DNA from: Flavobacterium frigidimaris
Lineage (GTDB): Bacteria; Bacteroidota; Bacteroidia; Flavobacteriales; Flavobacteriaceae
Assembly: GCA_900129595.1 (NCBI GenBank)
Contig: FQWG01000015.1
Coordinates: 62,001 to 126,000, forward strand
Reading direction: 5' to 3'
DNA: 64,000 nucleotides
Of this stretch, positions 25,387 through 34,207 are shown in pieces; positions within the stretch are counted from its first letter, which is position 1, and every line of letters begins with the position of its first letter. The notes under the pieces were generated by a model. It was not told where the DNA came from and did no database searches. It worked only from the letters and a program-made list of their open reading frames with translations. Position numbers and translations under genes: made by a program.

Positions 25387-26133
25387 TTATAAAAAAAGTT
25401 CAGGTCGATACTCAAAATGCATTGTGTCATAATGTTTCCAATTTCCTCCCCAAATAAAGCCGTATTTTTCAAAAATTGAAACTAGCTTCAGGGGAATTTG
25501 ATTTCTATATGAAAGATTAGCTTCTTCATTTTTACATTTACAATCCCATTGCCAATAATTGGAATTTTTGACATTAATATCTATAGTCATTCCATAACTA
25601 TGCATACTCAATCTGTTTGTTCCTGAAATTTTTCTCCAACTAAATGTACCTCCAATACCATTAATATATTTTTTAAATTCTGGATTATTATCTAATTCTG
25701 CCGAGAGTTTTTTTACAATTTTATCAATTCCATTTACGGTTGTTACTTTTATTTTTTGATTGACTAATTTTGGGCACCAAATAATTTCAGTCATTTTTGA
25801 TTCAACTTCTGATTTTGAATTTCCGTAAATTTTCTTAAAAAAAGCTTCATTTCGAATTCTTCCTGCATCTTCCTTTGGAATTAAATTCTTATTTGCTTTA
25901 GTATAAACAAACCTAAATTGATCCTCAATATCTGGATTTCCTAACAATTCTTGATTCGTTTTATTTTTAAAATCATCATAAATCAAATTTGATTTATCAC
26001 TAAAAATAATTTTATTATCTTTAAAACCAACAACTTGATCCGGGTATGCTTTAATTAATTTTTGAATATTCAATGGAATTTCTTGAGAAAAAACATTTTG
26101 GAATATAAGGAATAAAAAAAGGAATCGTTTCAT
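25387..26133 (-). CDS. M15-family peptidase (D-Ala-D-Ala carboxypeptidase-like)
   Basis: A 248-residue exported protein with signal peptide ending near NVFSQ (residue 17). The zinc site follows the M15 pattern: His178 and Asp185 in SMHSYGMTIDI, and His239 in YDTMHFEYRP. The fold is that of VanY/endolysin L,D- or D,D-carboxypeptidases, so peptidoglycan is the likely substrate in the periplasm. Its ATG (26133-26131) directly follows the TAA of the upstream DUF4846 gene, with no bases between, which implies translational coupling and a joint role. Confidence 0.88.
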   Translation of the reverse strand: MKRFLFLFLIFQNVFSQEIPLNIQKLIKAYPDQVVGFKDNKIIFSDKSNLIYDDFKNKTNQELLGNPDIEDQFRFVYTKANKNLIPKEDAGRIRNEAFFKKIYGNSKSEVESKMTEIIWCPKLVNQKIKVTTVNGIDKIVKKLSAELDNNPEFKKYINGIGGTFSWRKISGTNRLSMHSYGMTIDINVKNSNYWQWDCKCKNEEANLSYRNQIPLKLVSIFEKYGFIWGGNWKHYDTMHFEYRPELFL

Positions 26134-26967
26134 TTAAAAACGTTTTAATTGTGAAGAACTAAAAGTCCATTCGGGTGTTTTGAGAGAGGTTCCGAAATCG
26201 ACAGCGTACCAAGGACTCAACGAACTATTATTTGGATTTTTTAATATTTGAATTTCCTGTGCTGGCATATAGCTTTGTGCTAAAAGCATAATTTTTTGGT
26301 TATTTTTTGGATTCACAGCTACATCAACAACAATAACAGCGTGACCTGGAAAGCCTCCTTTTATAAAAACATCTCCAATTTTTATGTCTAATGCATTAAT
26401 TGATTTCAGTTCTTTTTCTAAAGAAGCAGTTCCTGCGTACATAAAAACCGTCTCTAAATATTTCCAATAGGTTTGATAACTGTCAGATGGTTTTGCAGTT
26501 TTAACCCAACTGGTTTTGTTGCCTTTAATTGCAATTCTGTAACCTTCGACCCATTTGCTAAAATCAACACGAAAACCATTTGTGAAATTAAAATGTATTT
26601 TATCGTACTGTTTTTGGCTATAAAAATAATCCGCTCGCAAACGCATCACGGCATCAGCACATTGATGCAAATCCTGTTTCCCTATGGGTAAATCCACAAC
26701 TGCTTCATAAACGTTTCGATTTGATTTTGTAGTTCCATCAAAATACAAAACATCTGAACCTAAAGGTTTTAATGGAATATTTCGCAAAAAAAATGCAAAC
26801 GAAGTTTTAGATTCCTCTTCTCTCACAAATCCCTGAGGTAGTTGAAAACGTTGCTGAATCGTGTTTCCCAAAAGATTGCTTTTGTTAGTGTTATTTGTCT
26901 TTGAAAATGAAAAAAAACAAAAAAACACTATCGAAATTGCTACAATAAACAAGAATTTAACTTTCAT
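26134..26967 (-). CDS. DUF4846 family exported protein
   Basis: A 277-residue protein with an N-terminal membrane/signal segment (about 3-22). It carries the family patterns CADAVMRLRADYFY, FNFTNGFRVDFSKWVEGYR, then GDVFIKGGFPGHAVIVVDVAVN and LLAQSYMPAQEI. The last motifs, with a conserved His in GHAV, suggest a papain-like/NlpC-type arrangement, but this is only an impression. The gene is directly coupled to the downstream M15 peptidase, so a cell-wall role is plausible. Confidence 0.8.
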   Translation of the reverse strand: MKVKFLFIVAISIVFFCFFSFSKTNNTNKSNLLGNTIQQRFQLPQGFVREEESKTSFAFFLRNIPLKPLGSDVLYFDGTTKSNRNVYEAVVDLPIGKQDLHQCADAVMRLRADYFYSQKQYDKIHFNFTNGFRVDFSKWVEGYRIAIKGNKTSWVKTAKPSDSYQTYWKYLETVFMYAGTASLEKELKSINALDIKIGDVFIKGGFPGHAVIVVDVAVNPKNNQKIMLLAQSYMPAQEIQILKNPNNSSLSPWYAVDFGTSLKTPEWTFSSSQLKRF

Positions 26968-27033
26968 AATTTGGACTTTTAATTCATAACCACAAGATTA
27001 CAAAAAGCTAGAAGGAATTAGATTGTATTTCGA

Positions 27034-29061
27034 TTACAACAATCCATTGTATTTTCTAACAAACCATTCCGCTGTCAATACAATAGCAATCAAAATCAGC
27101 AGCCAAACCCAATCAATTAAAGGTGTTTTGGTTGAAACGTTTTTTTCTATCGATTTATATTCCTTATTTTCCAGAAGGTGCTGTATCAAATCATCTTCCT
27201 GATCTTCAAAAAACGCTTTACCATTGGTTTGTAGCGCCAATTGTTTCAGTTTTATAACATCCGGATTCACAAATTGTTTTTCGATATCAAAATCTAAAAT
27301 TTCAAAATGACTTGAATATGAGGTGTTCGTATTCAATTCTTTTACCGTAAAATTATATTTACCTGTAGACAATCCGTCCAGATTTACTGCAAAAGAATTA
27401 TTTCCTTTTAGCAAATCGTAGTTTTTGGCTTGTTTTGTTTGAGCGTTTGTAACGGTGATTGTAAGCCTCGCTTTTTCGTCGAACTCATAATTTTTATTGA
27501 AGTACTGCGCATTGATCACAATTGCTTCTCCTGAATTATAAAAGCTTTCGTGGGTTACGACCAACGATTTTTTTGAAGTTGTCGAAGCCAGATACTGAAT
27601 TATCTTATCTATAAAAACATCATATTTTTCAAATGACTGATTGTCGATATGGCTCTGCAAACGCCATTTCCAGCTGTTTTCTCCTAAAAGAAAAGCCGTT
27701 CTTTTTCCCTGATTTTCTGTAAAAGCCAGTAAAGGTGCATTAGTGGCAACGTTTCTGATTTTTGAAGAAAGTAAAACAGACACGTTTCCGTTTGTAGTAA
27801 TCGTTCCGAATAAATTTTCTAATGGAGGAAAATTTTCGAAACCAATATTGTCAATCGCAAACAAATTAAACTGAGATTGAAATTCTGATAAATAATCTTC
27901 TCTTTGTCCGCTCATTTTAAAAACCAAACTGTTTTGTTGTTGGTTCAGAAAATTAAAATCGGTATTATTTCCTGTGATAATAAACGTATTGGTCCCTGCT
28001 AACTTATTATTATCAAAAATGGCTTTAAAAGCCGAAGTTGGCTGATACAAAACTAAAACAGACACATCTTGTAATTGATTAATATCATTTGGTTTAACCA
28101 ATATTACTTTACGTTGTGCATTAACTTCTATAGAGCGTTTTAGCGCTGCAATATCCGGATGATTTATAGCAGAAACTATTGCAATAGTAGACTTTTGGTC
28201 AATAACTTCAACGGCAAAATTCTTGATATTATTGTAACTGTTTTTTTCTTTTGAACCGGATGAAATACTGGCTTTAAAAATTTGCAATCCTACTTTATCT
28301 GCAGGCAAAAGCAAATTAACGGCAGCTGTTTTTTTGGAAGCTGAGAAAGAAACTTTTTCTTTCGCAACAACTGTGTTTCCTTGTGTAATGATGAATTCGG
28401 CATTTGCATTTTTATCTCCGGCATATTGTAGAAAAACTTCAACGGGAAATTTATTTTTATGAAATGCGTACTTGTTTACATTAAGCTGATTTATTTTTAA
28501 ATCCAGAAAAGTGGTTGTATCTCCTACAACCAAAGGATAAACTTTATTGACAGGATCAAAACGATATACATAATCGTTTCCTGTAGTTTGATTTCCGTCA
28601 GTAATAATAACTGTTGGAAAAATCAAATTTTTGTTGATGTTTTTCAGGTTTTTGGCAACTTCATCAAGATTGGTTTGCTTTCCTTTAAAGTCAAATTTGT
28701 CTGAAGGTTTGAAATCTGCATCAAATTGATAGGATTGAATTTCAAATTTTTCTTTAAGTGCAGGATTTGAAATTAATTTTTGGTATAATTCCGCTACTTT
28801 TTTATCTGATTTTAAAACCGTAATTGAACTTGAATTATCTACCGCAATTGCTAAAGGTGTTTTAGTGATTTGCAGCGAATTTTTAGTCATTATTGGATTT
28901 ATCAATAAAACCAATAAACCAAAAATAGCCAGAAAACGTAAAAAAGCCAAAAACCAAACCACTTTGGATTTGTTTTTGGCTTTAAAGAAATATTGAAAAT
29001 ACGATAACCCACCCGCTATTACTAAAGAAAGTAATAATAATAGAATCGTGTTTGTAGTCAT
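27034..29061 (-). CDS. Large membrane protein with von Willebrand A-like domain
   Basis: A 675-residue protein. Two membrane segments at the N-terminus (about 4-23 and 35-58), an apparent VWA-like region beginning TPLAIAVDNSSSITVLKSD (Asp-x-Ser-x-Ser metal site) from about 90, a long beta-rich periplasmic part, and a C-terminal membrane segment (WVWLLILIAIVLTAEWFV). The architecture matches BatA/BatB-related and 'VWA domain-containing' proteins of Bacteroidota, although other Bat genes are not adjacent. Function not known. Confidence 0.75.
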   Translation of the reverse strand: MTTNTILLLLLSLVIAGGLSYFQYFFKAKNKSKVVWFLAFLRFLAIFGLLVLLINPIMTKNSLQITKTPLAIAVDNSSSITVLKSDKKVAELYQKLISNPALKEKFEIQSYQFDADFKPSDKFDFKGKQTNLDEVAKNLKNINKNLIFPTVIITDGNQTTGNDYVYRFDPVNKVYPLVVGDTTTFLDLKINQLNVNKYAFHKNKFPVEVFLQYAGDKNANAEFIITQGNTVVAKEKVSFSASKKTAAVNLLLPADKVGLQIFKASISSGSKEKNSYNNIKNFAVEVIDQKSTIAIVSAINHPDIAALKRSIEVNAQRKVILVKPNDINQLQDVSVLVLYQPTSAFKAIFDNNKLAGTNTFIITGNNTDFNFLNQQQNSLVFKMSGQREDYLSEFQSQFNLFAIDNIGFENFPPLENLFGTITTNGNVSVLLSSKIRNVATNAPLLAFTENQGKRTAFLLGENSWKWRLQSHIDNQSFEKYDVFIDKIIQYLASTTSKKSLVVTHESFYNSGEAIVINAQYFNKNYEFDEKARLTITVTNAQTKQAKNYDLLKGNNSFAVNLDGLSTGKYNFTVKELNTNTSYSSHFEILDFDIEKQFVNPDVIKLKQLALQTNGKAFFEDQEDDLIQHLLENKEYKSIEKNVSTKTPLIDWVWLLILIAIVLTAEWFVRKYNGLL

Positions 29062-29134
29062 ATTTTATTTAGTTTGTAGTTTTTAGCCTTTAGTTTAGGA
29101 TTGCAGAACAACAAACCATAAACAAATTAACTTT

Positions 29135-29881
29135 TTAAGTAAGCATTCCTCCGCAAACATTAAGTACTTGTCCTGTAACATAAGCACTCATGTCTGAAGC
29201 TAAGAAAAGACATGCATTGGCTACATCTTCTACAGTTCCGCCACGTTTTAACGGAATTCCGTCTCTCCATCCTTTTACTACATCTTCCGGTAATTTTGCC
29301 GTCATCTCAGTTTCGATAAAACCTGGAGCAATTGCATTGCAACGAATATTACGTGAACCTAATTCTAGTGCTACAGATTTTGTAAAACCAATTGCACCGG
29401 CTTTAGAAGCTGCATAATTTGTTTGCCCCGCGTTTCCGGAAACTCCAACAACAGAACTGATATTAATGATAGATCCTGCTCGTTGCTTTAAGAAAGTCTT
29501 CTGAATTGCTTTTGTCATATTAAATACAGACTTCAAATTGACATCAATAACCTGGTCAAAGTCAGCCTCAGACATACGCATTAGCAAATTATCTTTTGTA
29601 ATTCCGGCATTGTTTATTAAGATATCAACTGTTCCGAAATCAGCCAAAACAGCATCAACGAAAGTTTGTGCTTCATTAAAATCGGCCGCATTCGACTGGT
29701 ATCCTTTTGCTTTTACTCCTAAACCGTTCAACTCCGCTTCTAAGGCCTGAGCTGATTCTACAGATGAGCTATAAGTAAAAGCTACATTTGCACCATGTTT
29801 AGCAAAAACTTCAGCAATTCCTCTTCCAATTCCACGACTAGCGCCTGTAATAATGGCAACTTTTCCTTCTAGTAATTTCAT
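29135..29881 (-). CDS. fabG: 3-oxoacyl-[acyl-carrier-protein] reductase
   Basis: NADPH-dependent short-chain dehydrogenase of fatty acid elongation. The cofactor loop TGASRGIGRGIAE, the NNAGIT motif, the catalytic Ser in INISSVVG and Tyr/Lys in YAASKAG are present. I prefer the start at 29881 (MKLLEGKVAIITG, 248 residues); an upstream in-frame ATG at 29887 adds only two residues. The close match to FabG, rather than other SDRs, and its length support the call. A 535-bp gap lies upstream. Confidence 0.93.
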   Translation of the reverse strand: MKLLEGKVAIITGASRGIGRGIAEVFAKHGANVAFTYSSSVESAQALEAELNGLGVKAKGYQSNAADFNEAQTFVDAVLADFGTVDILINNAGITKDNLLMRMSEADFDQVIDVNLKSVFNMTKAIQKTFLKQRAGSIINISSVVGVSGNAGQTNYAASKAGAIGFTKSVALELGSRNIRCNAIAPGFIETEMTAKLPEDVVKGWRDGIPLKRGGTVEDVANACLFLASDMSAYVTGQVLNVCGGMLT

Positions 29882-30087
29882 ATTCAAAATTAATTTTAAT
29901 ATTTATTTGTAGCTAATCCCGATATCCGCTATATTTTTTTCCTTGCTAAAAAGCCACAAAAATATATTGCATTTATCAGGGCTATGAATGACTTGTCAAA
30001 TATATGATAATTCCCTTTTTAAAAAAATAACAATTGCAATAACCTTTCAAGAAAAACCAAAACTTATAATAGCAAAACATTTTGAAC

Positions 30088-30113
30088 TAAAAAAGCAACT
30101 CACATTGAGTTGC
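30088..30113 (-). terminator. Intrinsic terminator in the gap upstream of fabG
   Basis: On the minus strand GCAACTCA, a 3-nt loop and TGAGTTGC (30113-30095) are followed by six U residues. It is more than 200 bp upstream of fabG and 275 bases beyond the terminator of the DUF4302 gene, so it must end some other short transcript. Confidence 0.75.
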
Positions 30114-30138
30114 CCTTTCTTCAAAATAAAAATTGAAA

Positions 30139-30195
30139 CTAACTTTTTGGTTCTTGAATCAGATCAGTATGTAACCCGAAATAAATAGTAACCAT
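30139..30195 (-). CDS. Possible short reading frame before the orphan terminator
   Basis: On the minus strand an ATG near 30195 opens an 18-codon frame (MVTIYFGLHTDLIQEPKS) ending shortly before the terminator at 30113. It has no amino-acid bias and no clear promoter. It may instead be part of a small RNA. The remainder of the gap 29888-30416 holds no other gene I can support. Confidence 0.25.
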   Translation of the reverse strand: MVTIYFGLHTDLIQEPKS

Positions 30196-30363
30196 AATAT
30201 ATTTTAAATATATTTTTTTTGTTATAAAAAAACAATTATAAGTAATACTGCCATAAGACGACCAAAAAATGAGTTCGGTGATCTTTCTTGTCTATAATAT
30301 TGTTCTTTTTTATCTATTAATAATACTATAAACAAAAAGTGAAAATTTATTATTTTTAAAGTT

Positions 30364-30392
30364 AGAAAGCAGTCCAAAATGGACTGCTTTCT
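30364..30392 (-). terminator. Terminator of the SusCD-linked operon
   Basis: A 13-bp stem (30364-30376 with 30380-30392, containing AAAGCAGTCCA/TGGACTGCTTT) with a 3-nt loop, 25 bases after the stop of the DUF4302 gene. The U tract on the minus strand is interrupted. Confidence 0.7.
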
Positions 30393-30416
30393 TTAAATTT
30401 TCAGAAAAAAAATATG

Positions 30417-31799
30417 TTACTGAAATGAGTATAAAACCAATCTAAAAGGAGTTGTTGTACTTGTTAATGTATAACCTGTATAACCCGAAACTTGTACTCT
30501 AGCAAAATAAAGCCCATTAGGATTCATAAATTGATCGTCTAACGTCTTCAAAAATGAAGGTGCAACGATTGCCGGAGAAGCTGCTGTCGCAGTTGATTTC
30601 CAAACACCCGGTTGTAAAGTAACTGTTTTAGCTGTAGCATCTGTCTTTATAGTAAAATAATGATAAACTCTAGCTGCTACAACAGTTGGATTTGCTACAG
30701 TAGAGAATCTATACTCTATATAACTTGTTCCGTCAGCATTATTAAACCATGGTTGTATTCTATTAATAAATAAACCTGTACCGGCGCCAGCTTCAGCATT
30801 TGCTAATAAAGTTAGAAATAGAGCGGAATTTGCAGACTCAGATTTTGTTGTACTATAGATGTAAGCATATACATTATTACCGCTCTGTGGCATTAGTAAT
30901 TTGTAGTCTTCAGTTAGTCTAGTTGGTTCATTCCTGAACTTAATCGTTGCGCTAACCCCATTTGTTCCTGTGGCAATAAAGTTGGTAGTAGCACTATCAT
31001 ATAAAAAGTTTGTTAATTTTTGCCCTTTAACTACTACCGGAAGCTTTGAGACAACACCAGTCGGAGTAAATGCAAATGCAACATCGTAAGCCTCCTGACT
31101 ACCCAAATCTAAAGATGTTGCCGTACCAAAACGCGCATTCGGATTATAATCAAAATCAAACTGATGTGTTACAGCTCCGTCATTAGTTTCCATTACCCTA
31201 AACAACGGACTTGCTGCATTACCTTTTAAACTCTGAATGATTGCAGTGTTTTTGGGTAAATCTGTCCAGTCTTGCGCTGTTGCTTTTACAAAACGAAGAA
31301 AATGTCCATTTCTATTGGTTCTAAATATAATATCGCCATTTTTTTGTCCATAATAAAAAAATTGAAAATCTCCCAAATATCCTTTTGCTTTAAGCGCCGA
31401 CGTTGGATAGTTATTAGCGTCAGACAAAAGATGAATTCTATTTCCTGTTGTAAAAACTAAACTTGCGGTACTTCCTGCTTGAATCTCATATTGACTTCTG
31501 TAGGTTTTGGTATCTGTATCTGTGCCTAAAGTAAAATCAGAGGCCATATCTACTTTTCCTTCAGGAAGAAATTTAAATAAATGTGTCCAGCCTCCTAATT
31601 GTGTACTATCTGTGTAGTAGACTGCTTTCCATCCTTCAGCAGAGGACAGCAAAACGTCGTTCAGTTCTTTTTGACGAGCACTTAATCTTTCTGTAGCATT
31701 TTGATCAAATTTAGCATCTACTTCTGTGCTTGTACAAGACACCAGAAGTAAGGCTATAAAAGAAATTATTAAATACTTATATATATATATTGCTTTCAT
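30417..31799 (-). CDS. DUF4302 domain lipoprotein
   Basis: A 460-residue lipoprotein with lipobox LLVSC (Cys22). The N-terminal ERLSARQKELNDVLLSSAEGWKAVY is the typical opening of DUF4302, a beta-rich family nearly always encoded next to SusC/SusD genes. It is the last gene of the uptake operon after the metallohydrolase. By position it is probably a surface-exposed accessory binding protein. The substrate is unknown. Confidence 0.85.
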   Translation of the reverse strand: MKAIYIYKYLIISFIALLLVSCTSTEVDAKFDQNATERLSARQKELNDVLLSSAEGWKAVYYTDSTQLGGWTHLFKFLPEGKVDMASDFTLGTDTDTKTYRSQYEIQAGSTASLVFTTGNRIHLLSDANNYPTSALKAKGYLGDFQFFYYGQKNGDIIFRTNRNGHFLRFVKATAQDWTDLPKNTAIIQSLKGNAASPLFRVMETNDGAVTHQFDFDYNPNARFGTATSLDLGSQEAYDVAFAFTPTGVVSKLPVVVKGQKLTNFLYDSATTNFIATGTNGVSATIKFRNEPTRLTEDYKLLMPQSGNNVYAYIYSTTKSESANSALFLTLLANAEAGAGTGLFINRIQPWFNNADGTSYIEYRFSTVANPTVVAARVYHYFTIKTDATAKTVTLQPGVWKSTATAASPAIVAPSFLKTLDDQFMNPNGLYFARVQVSGYTGYTLTSTTTPFRLVLYSFQ

Positions 31800-31828
31800 A
31801 ATATTTATTTTTATAAATTTTATTATCC

Positions 31829-32686
31829 TTAGTTATTTACTACGGCATCAGTGTTTTTTTGAGCCTGATCTCTTAATGCATAGAAATCTATATTAAAAGC
31901 ATCTTTATAATATTTTACGACCAATGCTTCTTTTGCTTTAATATTTGCTTTAGCTGTAGCATCTGTAACACTCGCTAGGATTGCATCATATTCAGCTTTT
32001 GAACTCGTTAATATTGCAGCAGCAGTTTCAGCAAAATCTTCATAAATATTTAATCTTGCATAACTTGTTACAAAACCTAAATTTCTCGAAGTCGCAATTG
32101 GTTCTGTGTACCATGTTGAAGTATAGCCCACAGGAGTTAATTTAGACCAGGCCTGCTCATCAAATGGTTTAGTCTGATTTAAGATATGAACGTATTCATG
32201 CTGAATCGTATGAATAAATTGTGTAACATTTGCCCTACTCTTTTTATTCAGATTGTCTACTTGAAAAAGAGTAATTCTTTGCCCCCCTTCTGCCAATCCT
32301 AAAGTTAATGTTCCGTTTGTATTTAAATTAACACCTCCAACAAGAACAAACTCTCTGGGAGCTATCTTTTTTACAAAATTTACTCCACCAATAGTTGTAT
32401 AACTATCAATCCAAATTTTCTTTACGACCTCCATTGCTGGCTGTACTTTTTCGACTTTTGGCGGGAATAAATATCTGGTATTATCGACTGTGTTTTGATC
32501 CCATTCATAATATACATTTATGTTATAAAGATCCAGAAAACTCGTACTAATCCATTTGTCTAAATCAGTTTTTGTTGGTACCGAAAAATCTAACCTGCTT
32601 TCTGTTGGCTGGTCTTCATGAGCACAAGAAGCAAGTAACAAAACTCCTGCTATTAAAGCTGCCTTATATGTTTTTACTATTTTCAT
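31829..32686 (-). CDS. Substrate import-associated zinc metallohydrolase lipoprotein
   Basis: A 285-residue lipoprotein (lipobox LLASC, Cys21). The zinc motif HEYVH is at 163-167 in IQHEYVHILNQTKPF, and a downstream glutamate in YEDFAETAAAI (217 or 220) probably gives the third ligand. The domain layout agrees with the putative zinc-binding metallopeptidase family (Mx1 type) encoded beside SusC/SusD pairs in Bacteroidota. It likely acts at the outer surface on the substrate taken up by the pair. It begins 19 bases after the SusD stop. Confidence 0.87.
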   Translation of the reverse strand: MKIVKTYKAALIAGVLLLASCAHEDQPTESRLDFSVPTKTDLDKWISTSFLDLYNINVYYEWDQNTVDNTRYLFPPKVEKVQPAMEVVKKIWIDSYTTIGGVNFVKKIAPREFVLVGGVNLNTNGTLTLGLAEGGQRITLFQVDNLNKKSRANVTQFIHTIQHEYVHILNQTKPFDEQAWSKLTPVGYTSTWYTEPIATSRNLGFVTSYARLNIYEDFAETAAAILTSSKAEYDAILASVTDATAKANIKAKEALVVKYYKDAFNIDFYALRDQAQKNTDAVVNN

Positions 32687-32705
32687 ACTATATTATAATT
32701 AAAAA

Positions 32706-34193
32706 TTATCTAGGATTTTTTTCAATACCATTATCTGAAGCTCTAAGCGGGATCTGCAATGCTCTTCGTTTATCGTCTTTTTCTAAAACGTTATTACGAA
32801 TTATTTTACCAAACTCCAGAGTATTGTGTGTTACAACAAGATTAAATCGTTTAATATCAAACCATCGAAGCCCTTCACGTATAAAATCTTTTCTTTTTGC
32901 TTCAGCTATAGCTTTTATATAAGAAGCCTGAAGAGGAGTTAAGGCGTAGAACGGGGTAAACTCGTTTGCAATTACTGGATATTTAGCTTGTACAACTGTT
33001 TCATTCATTAAATCTGTTGCGGCATTGTATCCTGATGTTCTGGTTCCTAAAAAGAATCCTAACTCTGTATTAGCTTCTGCCATCCTATTTTTCATTACTA
33101 AAGCTTCAATTCTATTCAGATACAATTCATCATTACTGAATAATACGGTAGCGGTATAAGCTTGTCCAATACCTGCTGTAATATTAGTAACTTTAAAATA
33201 TTCATAAAGTTTTGGAACAACAACCATCACGCCCCCATAATACTGACCCTGAGCTCTTATTAAATTAGGTTTATTCCACATATTTGCCTGATTTCCTAAT
33301 ATCTCATCTGACCTATTTCCTGCAAGAGCAAATCTGTACGAACCTGCTCTATTTGCAATAGAATTAGGGTAATCGATCAATAAATTCGTTTCTTGCTCTG
33401 CTTTAGAGTATTCCAAAGACATTTGAGTAAAAGGAACTGCATTAAAAGCAGTCCAGTTTCTAATTCTTGTAGGTTTAGAACCGATCCCTTCAGAATATTC
33501 CAGTACTTTGTCCCAATCACCTTTTATTAAATAAAAACGACATGCAAAAGCTTTAGCCGCTTCAACATTGAAATGAAACTTAGGTTCTTTATAATTATTG
33601 GTTACATATTTCAGACCTTCTGTAATGTCCTGCTCTATAAGGTCAAAAACTTCCTTAACGGTATTTCGTTTATATTGAACCAGTAATGAAGTTTCTGGTT
33701 TAGTAATATAAGGAACACCTAAATCAGTTGTTGCTGTAGCAGGATTGTAACGATTTGACCATAAAGAAACCAACATGAAGTGATTGTAAGCTCTGGCAAT
33801 TAATGCCTCCCCTTTTTGAGGATTCAAACTAACAGGGTTTCCTAGCTTTTCAATAGAAGCCAAAGCTTGATTTGCTGCCGCTATTGATGCATACGATTCC
33901 GTCCAAAATCCATTTTGAGTTTCGTATCCAATCTGAGTGTGCATTTCCCAGTTATAACTCTGATCGTTATTTAGATTCGCAGCCTCTTTTAATTCTGTGT
34001 CGAAAACATTATCTGACATCACTTCTGCAATTGCAAAATAAGAGTTGTTAGGATAAGCGGTAACCAACAATTCAGATATTTTTTCAGGTGTATCTATCAT
34101 AGTTCGGTTGTCTGGTACTTCTGAAAGAAATTCGTCACAACTGCTAATACCGAGCAGTATTAATAATGACAGTGTTATTTTTATATTTTTCAT
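32706..34193 (-). CDS. RagB/SusD-family nutrient-binding outer-membrane lipoprotein
   Basis: A 495-residue lipoprotein (lipobox GISSC, Cys19). The N-terminal SEVPDNRTMIDTPEKISELL, the TPR-type pairs around AIARAYNHFMLVSLW, and the C-terminal AIAEAKRKDFIREGLRWFDIKRFN are SusD hallmarks. It caps the SusC barrel and binds substrate at the cell surface. It lies 14 bases after SusC. Confidence 0.95.
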   Translation of the reverse strand: MKNIKITLSLLILLGISSCDEFLSEVPDNRTMIDTPEKISELLVTAYPNNSYFAIAEVMSDNVFDTELKEAANLNNDQSYNWEMHTQIGYETQNGFWTESYASIAAANQALASIEKLGNPVSLNPQKGEALIARAYNHFMLVSLWSNRYNPATATTDLGVPYITKPETSLLVQYKRNTVKEVFDLIEQDITEGLKYVTNNYKEPKFHFNVEAAKAFACRFYLIKGDWDKVLEYSEGIGSKPTRIRNWTAFNAVPFTQMSLEYSKAEQETNLLIDYPNSIANRAGSYRFALAGNRSDEILGNQANMWNKPNLIRAQGQYYGGVMVVVPKLYEYFKVTNITAGIGQAYTATVLFSNDELYLNRIEALVMKNRMAEANTELGFFLGTRTSGYNAATDLMNETVVQAKYPVIANEFTPFYALTPLQASYIKAIAEAKRKDFIREGLRWFDIKRFNLVVTHNTLEFGKIIRNNVLEKDDKRRALQIPLRASDNGIEKNPR

Positions 34194-34207
34194 AATTAAT
34201 TTTATTG

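Noticed and set aside
29988..30188. Plus-strand 66-codon frame in the fabG upstream gap
   Set aside because: It runs across the orphan minus-strand terminator and is rich in Lys/Ile/Phe as expected from AT-rich noncoding DNA; no motif, no promoter.
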